Shown here piece after piece: positions 23,190 to 27,811 of a stretch of DNA of 27,811 nt. The number at the start of each line of letters is the position of its first letter. Position 1 is the stretch's first letter. Both the position numbers and the translations under genes were made by a program. The notes under the pieces were generated by a model. That model had not been told where the DNA came from, searched no databases, and saw only the letters and a program-made list of their open reading frames with translations. Source of the DNA: Pseudomonadota bacterium (GTDB taxonomy: Bacteria; Pseudomonadota; Alphaproteobacteria; Acetobacterales; Acetobacteraceae); contig JAKBCH010000026.1 of assembly GCA_021808055.1 (NCBI GenBank), forward strand, positions 1 through 27,811, given 5' to 3'.

Positions 23190-24202
23190 GCGCCAGACAT
23201 CATTTGGGCGAACCAGCTATTGATGCTGCTTTCCAGCCCGCCCCACACAACCGGGTTAAGCGTGATGGTATTGATACCGGCAAGAGCCGGGACGCCGGGC
23301 AGTGGCGCGGGTGCGTTCTGCGTGATGGGCCAATATTCGCCATCAGCCTCGCCTTGGGTTTGCCGAAGCCGTTGGATGTCTGGCCGCATCGCGAAGGCCA
23401 TGAACCGCGCGGCCTCCTTTTGGCGGCGGCTATTCAACCCCGCCGCTTCCACCATCACATTGGGCAAAACATAGGCTGGATTGGGAACGGTAATCCGCAT
23501 CCCCGGATGATGCGCCGCGTAAAACAACGCCGCTGAGGATTGCACGATGGCCAGGCTGATCGCCTGAGACTGCAACGCCGCCAGGGTGGCGTCGTTCTTG
23601 TCAAACATATGCAAGCCGTTGGCCTTCAGGCCCAGGACATATTTCTGCCCTTGCGGCCAACCGCCGGCATTGTCGAGCATCCCCGCCAGCATCGGGTAGG
23701 TGGGGCCAGAGATGGATGGATCGTTCATCCCCAGCAGATTTTTATAAACGGACGAAAGCAGATCATTCCAACCGGTTGGGGCAACAGCCAACTTGGCGGG
23801 GTCAGAAACAAACACCCCCGCCAAGGTGATCCCGGTGGGGATATACGCGCCATCGGGGCTCAGCAGCCCCTGCCCCAACGGGGTGAGCCCCGCAGGCGCT
23901 GGCAGGCCATGCGCCAGCAGATGCGCCTGGTCCAGCGCCGCGGCAGCGGTGGCACCATCGAACCATCCGATATCCCAATCCGGATGATCCCCCTGCGCCA
24001 CGATGCGCGCCAACAAACTACCCGTAGACAGCCGCACGACGCTGACCTTAATCCCCGTCTCCTTGGTGAAGGCGGCGGCAACCGCGGGGCCGTAATCCAG
24101 CCCCGTGTAAAGTACCAGCCCGGTATCCGTTGACGGCCAGAGAAGAAACGCCGCCACAGCCACGACGAAAGCAAAGAAGACACTTGCAATGAGCTTACGC
24201 AT
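23186..24202 (-). CDS. Periplasmic substrate-binding protein of the ABC system, N-terminally anchored
   Basis: A 338-residue family 1/6-type binding protein. TGLVLYTGLDYGPAVAAAFTKETGIKVSVVRLSTGS (about 27-62) is the first lobe of FbpA/AfuA-like proteins. Residues 4-22 are a hydrophobic segment with Arg and Lys before it. Neither a lipobox cysteine nor an obvious A-x-A cleavage site follows, so it may stay anchored as a transmembrane tether. The tyrosine pair that binds iron in FbpA was not clearly found, so iron cannot be claimed from residues alone. The start is 35 bases after the tonB stop, with only a weak ribosome binding site. The stop overlaps the permease start (ATGA). Confidence 0.87.
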   Translation of the reverse strand: MRKLIASVFFAFVVAVAAFLLWPSTDTGLVLYTGLDYGPAVAAAFTKETGIKVSVVRLSTGSLLARIVAQGDHPDWDIGWFDGATAAAALDQAHLLAHGLPAPAGLTPLGQGLLSPDGAYIPTGITLAGVFVSDPAKLAVAPTGWNDLLSSVYKNLLGMNDPSISGPTYPMLAGMLDNAGGWPQGQKYVLGLKANGLHMFDKNDATLAALQSQAISLAIVQSSAALFYAAHHPGMRITVPNPAYVLPNVMVEAAGLNSRRQKEAARFMAFAMRPDIQRLRQTQGEADGEYWPITQNAPAPLPGVPALAGINTITLNPVVWGGLESSINSWFAQMMSGA

Positions 24203-24237
24203 CTCTGAGTCTTTCTAAAGCGCGGCTAAGCCGAGTT

Positions 24238-24981
24238 TCAATCGGCATCCATGCTGGGCGCGGCCATCTGGAAGATCACCGCCACGGTCACCGTGTAGGT
24301 TCTGCCTGCAAAACCTGGCGGCGGCGGCGGGTAATGCGCGATCCGCGCCGCGCGCAACGCCGCGTCATCCAACAGCGGATAGCCGCTTGATTGCGCAAGA
24401 GTAATGTCCGTCACCACGCCATTGCGGTAGATAAAGCTCACCTCCGGCGTGCCGCTTTCCTGCGCCATCTGTGCTGCCTGCGGATAAACCTCGTTCGCCA
24501 CAGCCTGCACGGCACCGCGCATCGCGACCCTGAACGCATCCACCTGGCCGAGAGAGGGGGCTGGCGGCAATGCGGGCACGGGGGGCGTGGGCGGCACGGG
24601 CTGAGCCACCGGCTTGGGCGGCGGTGGTGCGACAGGGCGCGGCGGCACAATATGATGCTCCACATGCTGCACCGGGCGCGGCGGCGGCGGCTTAGGCGTG
24701 GGAAGCGGTACCGGTTTTGGCGGCGGCGGCAGAGGCACCGGCTTTGGTGGCACCACCGGCTTGGGCGGCGGCGGTTTCGGAGTGGGCGGCTTTGGTGCCG
24801 GGGCCTGAACCGAAATTTTTATGACTGATTTCTGGATCGCCGGCGGCGGCTCTTGCTGCATGAGAGCAGGCAGAACCAAGAAAACAGCCGCCACTTCAAG
24901 CAACAGACCGATTCCAAGTGCAGTCAAGAAACGACGATTATCCTGGCCTGGGTCCGCCCAGCCGCCCACAAGAATTGCCAT
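24238..24981 (-). CDS. tonB: TonB energy-transducing protein
   Basis: A 247-residue protein with a short cytoplasmic N-terminus, one transmembrane helix (about 18-40), a Pro/Lys-rich periplasmic spacer (about 45-145, many PKP and PPPP units) and a C-terminal TonB domain (about 150-240; VSFIYRNGVVTDITLAQSSGYPLLDDAALRAA, YPPPPPGF). It carries proton-motive energy from ExbB-ExbD to outer-membrane receptors. The ATG at 24981 lies 10 bases after the exbD stop; a frame 27 codons longer overlaps exbD and looks artificial. No Shine-Dalgarno is visible, so coupling to exbD is likely. The membrane helix has Glu29 and lacks the conserved Ser/His seen in E. coli TonB. Confidence 0.93.
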   Translation of the reverse strand: MAILVGGWADPGQDNRRFLTALGIGLLLEVAAVFLVLPALMQQEPPPAIQKSVIKISVQAPAPKPPTPKPPPPKPVVPPKPVPLPPPPKPVPLPTPKPPPPRPVQHVEHHIVPPRPVAPPPPKPVAQPVPPTPPVPALPPAPSLGQVDAFRVAMRGAVQAVANEVYPQAAQMAQESGTPEVSFIYRNGVVTDITLAQSSGYPLLDDAALRAARIAHYPPPPPGFAGRTYTVTVAVIFQMAAPSMDAD

Positions 24982-24991
24982 GGCGCGCGGA

Positions 24992-25402
24992 CTACGGGCT
25001 GGCTGGCACGGCTTGTGCAGCGATGCCGATATTGGTGACATTCGCTTTACGGGCCGCATCAATCACGGTCATGAAATGCTGGAAAGCCGAGGCTTTGTCA
25101 GCAGCGATAGTAACCTCAGTTTTGCCCGGATCACCATCATTTTCAAACATTGTGGTCAATTGATCGGCCGTCATCACATTGCCTTTCACTTTGATCGTGC
25201 CGTCCGCCAAAACATTCACGATGAATTTCGGATGCGGCAGATTTTGCGATTGTGAACTGTTTGGCAATTGCATGGTCACACCTGCGTCCGGGATCATCTG
25301 CAAGGTGACCATGATGAAGAACACGAGCAAAAACAGCATCACGTCGATCATCGGAATGATCTCAATACGCGCCTTACGGCTTTCAAAATAACGCATATTC
25401 AT
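24992..25402 (-). CDS. exbD: ExbD biopolymer transport protein
   Basis: A 136-residue inner-membrane protein with one N-terminal helix and a periplasmic domain. RKARIEIIPMIDVMLFLLVFFIM (about 9-31) contains Asp20, the equivalent of the proton-carrying membrane aspartate. LADGTIKVKGNVMT and VTIAADKASAFQHFMTVIDAARKA are usual ExbD periplasmic features. It follows exbB after six bases and is followed by tonB after ten, so the three are one translational unit. A second ATG two codons inside is an alternative start and would give nearly the same protein. Confidence 0.95.
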   Translation of the reverse strand: MNMRYFESRKARIEIIPMIDVMLFLLVFFIMVTLQMIPDAGVTMQLPNSSQSQNLPHPKFIVNVLADGTIKVKGNVMTADQLTTMFENDGDPGKTEVTIAADKASAFQHFMTVIDAARKANVTNIGIAAQAVPASP

Positions 25403-25408
25403 ATGATG

Positions 25409-26086
25409 TTACGCCGTCGCAAATTGAGTTACGCTATGCGTGTTGACAGCGCGGGGAACAGGATAAACCAAATCAGCATCTACACGGTTGACAATCATCA
25501 TCTTCAGCAAATCAAGATGATGGACAACCAAACGCACCTGGTTTGAAAGCGCGTTAAACCCAACCAAGCCCAGCACGGCGATGAAAATACCAAAAGCCGT
25601 GGCAACCAGGGCAACTGCAACACCGCCGGTCACTTCCGTCGGTGCGTGGCCAGGCGTGGCCAGAACATTAAACGCATGGAACATGCCGAGGATAGTGCCG
25701 AACAGACCCAACAGCGGCGCCATGGTTACAATCGTATCCAGCAACCATAAACGACGATCCAGCGTGGGAGCGATCAGCATGATCGCTTCATCCAGGTGGC
25801 CGGCCAGAGCCTCCTGGCTTGCAACGCCCTGGCAACGCAATGTGGTGCCGATGATCACGGCTTCCGGTAAACCCTTGGAAGCTTTTAGCAGTGTCGCCAA
25901 CTCTGCCTCGCGCAGCACCGGCATTTCAGAGGCAGCTCGAATCACCGATTTGCCGCGCAGAATGGTGTTGCGCAAAGACCAGAAGCGATCGATCAGTACG
26001 GCCAGCGCAACCAGAAGCAGCACTGACAGAACATACACAACGCCGTCTGAATAATTAGCTATATGAACGATGTAGGCGAGAGACAT
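25409..26086 (-). CDS. exbB: ExbB proton-channel protein
   Basis: A 225-residue MotA/TolQ/ExbB-family inner-membrane protein. There are three helices near 13-33, 118-140 and 153-180. The family core, TIVTMAPLLGLFGTILGMFHAF at 118-139, and TGGVAVALVATAFGIFIAV at 153-171 are clear. The ATG at 26086 is preceded by GGAG (complement of 26096-26099) with nine bases between; a TTG five codons upstream uses part of this site and is less likely. The preceding spacer holds a hairpin and a palindrome, so exbB may begin its own transcript downstream of the receptor gene. Confidence 0.95.
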   Translation of the reverse strand: MSLAYIVHIANYSDGVVYVLSVLLLVALAVLIDRFWSLRNTILRGKSVIRAASEMPVLREAELATLLKASKGLPEAVIIGTTLRCQGVASQEALAGHLDEAIMLIAPTLDRRLWLLDTIVTMAPLLGLFGTILGMFHAFNVLATPGHAPTEVTGGVAVALVATAFGIFIAVLGLVGFNALSNQVRLVVHHLDLLKMMIVNRVDADLVYPVPRAVNTHSVTQFATA

Positions 26087-26140
26087 GCTGCTAAACTCCA
26101 AATTTCAGCCGCCGTTACACCAAGACGGAGGCTGGCAGTG

Positions 26141-26157
26141 TGACAAGTGTGTGTCAA
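26141..26157. promoter_or_regulatory. Short palindrome and candidate -35 upstream of exbB
   Basis: TGACA (26141-26145), six bases, TGTCA (26152-26156). On the minus strand TTGACA (complement of 26152-26157) is a consensus -35 box facing exbB, but no good -10 lies 16-18 bases on. The palindrome overlaps the -35, so it could be an operator. No canonical Fur box was recognised. Confidence 0.35.
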
Positions 26158-26164
26158 TGCAAGC

Positions 26165-26203
26165 CAGGGCGCTCACCCCCTGAAGGATGGCGCCCTGTTT
26201 TTT
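26165..26203 (+). terminator. Terminator-like hairpin between the receptor gene and exbB, T-run on the plus strand
   Basis: CAGGGCGC (26165-26172) and GCGCCCTG (26190-26197) form a perfect 8-base stem with a 17-base loop, followed by TTTTTT at 26198-26203 on the plus strand. The flanking genes read on the minus strand, where the hairpin is preceded by A and followed by GCTTGCATT, so it is not a classic terminator for the receptor mRNA. It may stabilise or process the transcript end, or stop antisense transcription. Confidence 0.5.
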
Positions 26204-26214
26204 GGTTTAAGCCC

Positions 26215-27811
26215 TTAGAGTGAAGAGCCGTAGCCGATGGGCACGTTCACCGAACCGAAGGCGGAGAAGCCGGTCAGGCGATAGTAGAGCAGGTCGCCCA
26301 CGCCATTGGTGCCGTTATCGAAGATGATCTGCTTCTGATTGGTAATATTGTTCAGATTCAGCTTCACCTCAATCGGTTCCTTGGCGGGATTGTTATGATT
26401 AAAGGTATAAGCCAGCGTAACGTTCACGACGTTATATGGGTCATACCAGCCGCCGGGGGATTTACCGGCAGCACCACTGCCCTCAGCCGCGCCATTGGCG
26501 ATGTTAACGCCGGTGTTGCCGGAGTATTGGCCACCCGTCCACTGATCGATTACCGCTGCGTAGAAGCCGTTGGCATTATAGATTGCGCCAAGGTTGGCGG
26601 TGCCTTGCGGCGCGTTGGTGATTTTGATGTTGGTCGAGGTTTGGAATGCCTGGTTGTATCCAGCATTTCCAAACAGCGTGACGCCATTGCCGAAGCTGTA
26701 TGCGGCCTCGCCTTCAATGCCGCGATAGATCACACCGCCAGAGTTGTAGAAGATGGTCTCCTTGGTGTTGTTGACCGTGACCTTCTTGCTGTTGACGAAG
26801 TTCTGGAAGTGGATGTTGTAGACATCACCGGAGAGAGCCCAGTGCTGGTCTTGATAGTTAAGGCCGCCTTGGAAGTTGATCGTGCTTTCCGGCTGCACGC
26901 TCTCTGAGCCCAGCGCCGTGGTGTAATAGGTGTTCAGGTTCGGTGCCAGGAAGCCCTCGGCCGCCTGTACATAGCCGGACAGATTCGGTGTAAACTCATA
27001 CCGCGCCTCAAACGAAGGCAACAGCTTCTGCCAGTTATGCGTATAACCTGTTAGAAGCTCCGTCTTCTGGTTCACCGGCGCGTTGATGGCGCGGCGGAAA
27101 TACGCCCATTTCAGGCCGCCCGTCAGCGTCAACCCATCGATCGGCTTCCAATCCACAGCACCGTAAGGCTGGAAGGTATAAAGCTGGTTATGCTGCAAAC
27201 GCTCGATGGAACCATTTTGGTTCGTTGGCGTAATTTGACCGCCATTGCTGTCGAAAGGATCATAATTGATGGCGTTGCCATTGGTGATCGAGACGTTCTG
27301 CACAAAGCGCGTATTTACCTGATGGTCAAACCAAAAGCCGGTCTTGATATCACCCCAGCCGAACTCTTTCTGCAGGCGTTGAATGGTGCCGACAGAGCGA
27401 TAATCCATCAAGAAGGTCTGGCCTGGAATGCCGGCAATCGGCGTGCCACCGGGGGTAAGCACAACCTCGTTCGGTACACCCGCACCCGCCGCGTTATTGA
27501 CTGGGAAGAGCGACGTTCCAGCGCTGGCCTGCGTCACGCCATCACCCAGCGTATCGTTCGGGTCATCGCCGTTCAGGTCATGGTGATAATAGCCGTAGGT
27601 GTAGATTTTGCCATCGTACAGGAAGCCATCACCGAGGGCGGATTGCAGATCCGCGTAGCTCATATCGGTGGTGATATGGTCTGAATTATACTTGTAGTAA
27701 GCCTGGGAATTCGGGTTGCCGCTGAGGCCGTAGTTCCATCCCAAATTCGCCATCTGCGAGAGCGTGGCACCATAGGGCGGATTTTGATAAAGCTGGTCAT
27801 AGTCGGACATC
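26215..27811 (-). CDS. TonB-dependent outer-membrane receptor, C-terminal part (5' end outside window)
   Basis: At least 531 residues of an outer-membrane beta-barrel; the frame is open to the right edge, so the signal peptide, TonB box and most or all of the plug lie outside. Repeated strand-turn-strand patterns support the family: YTFQPYGAVDWKPIDGLTLTGGLKWAYFRR, LLPSFEARYEFTPNLSGYVQAAEGF, FQGGLNYQDQHWALSGDVYNIHFQNFV and VKLNLNNITNQKQIIFD. The Asn/Gly/Tyr-rich extracellular loops are typical. The protein ends GSVNVPIGYGSSL, without the usual terminal aromatic residue. Its position before exbB-exbD-tonB and an ABC system makes it the likely outer gate for the same cargo, perhaps a ferric chelate; the ligand is unknown. 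Confidence 0.9.
   Translation of the reverse strand, partial: MSDYDQLYQNPPYGATLSQMANLGWNYGLSGNPNSQAYYKYNSDHITTDMSYADLQSALGDGFLYDGKIYTYGYYHHDLNGDDPNDTLGDGVTQASAGTSLFPVNNAAGAGVPNEVVLTPGGTPIAGIPGQTFLMDYRSVGTIQRLQKEFGWGDIKTGFWFDHQVNTRFVQNVSITNGNAINYDPFDSNGGQITPTNQNGSIERLQHNQLYTFQPYGAVDWKPIDGLTLTGGLKWAYFRRAINAPVNQKTELLTGYTHNWQKLLPSFEARYEFTPNLSGYVQAAEGFLAPNLNTYYTTALGSESVQPESTINFQGGLNYQDQHWALSGDVYNIHFQNFVNSKKVTVNNTKETIFYNSGGVIYRGIEGEAAYSFGNGVTLFGNAGYNQAFQTSTNIKITNAPQGTANLGAIYNANGFYAAVIDQWTGGQYSGNTGVNIANGAAEGSGAAGKSPGGWYDPYNVVNVTLAYTFNHNNPAKEPIEVKLNLNNITNQKQIIFDNGTNGVGDLLYYRLTGFSAFGSVNVPIGYGSSL

Noticed and set aside
1..27811. tRNA/rRNA genes, CRISPR arrays, insertion sequences, phage genes
   Set aside because: Reading both strands gave no cloverleaf, spaced direct repeats, transposase motifs or integrase; the window looks like ordinary chromosome.

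Overview
The window looks like chromosomal DNA of an alphaproteobacterium, most likely of the Acetobacteraceae. This rests on the high GC content and dense ATGA/TTGA-type gene overlaps, an RNase E whose S1 domain is split by a long acidic insert, the run miaB-phoH-ybeY-corC, and the style of the glyoxylate and metal-uptake genes. Genus cannot be settled from the sequence alone. No rRNA, tRNA, CRISPR array, insertion sequence or phage gene was found.

Layout. 1-1494 (+): the 3' end of argD overlapping argF, the late steps of arginine synthesis. 1553-2578 (+): a YajO-type aldo/keto reductase, convergent with glcB (malate synthase G, -). 4812-6959 (-): a two-domain glycosyltransferase with a possible FkbM-like remnant at its C-terminus. 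A 375-base divergent spacer with hairpins precedes rne (7335-9851, +), which ends at a clear intrinsic terminator. 9991-11287 (+): a Bax-inhibitor-1 family membrane protein and a double-ACT regulator. 11447-15190 (+): miaB-phoH-ybeY-corC, a tRNA modification and ribosome-maturation operon. 15200-17454 (-): glycerate 2-kinase and a hydroxypyruvate/glyoxylate reductase. 17579-18658 (-): doxX and wrbA, divergent from a lysR gene across a near-perfect palindrome.

19702-27811 (-) is the most striking part. Nine consecutive genes on one strand form what looks like a complete outer-membrane-to-cytoplasm uptake route: TonB-dependent receptor, ExbB, ExbD, TonB, a membrane-anchored periplasmic binding protein, a fused two-module permease, an ABC ATPase, a duplicated membrane protein with paired E-x-x-E motifs resembling the FTR1 iron permease, and a 55-residue membrane peptide. 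From the binding protein onward the genes overlap by ATGA or are separated by one base, so they are almost certainly co-translated. Iron or another transition metal is the most likely cargo, by inference.

Functional links: GlcB, the hydroxyacid dehydrogenase and glycerate kinase all act on glyoxylate or its C3 products, although they lie in two separate transcription units. MiaB and several other products need Fe-S or metal cofactors, but no shared regulatory site was recognised linking them to the metal cassette.
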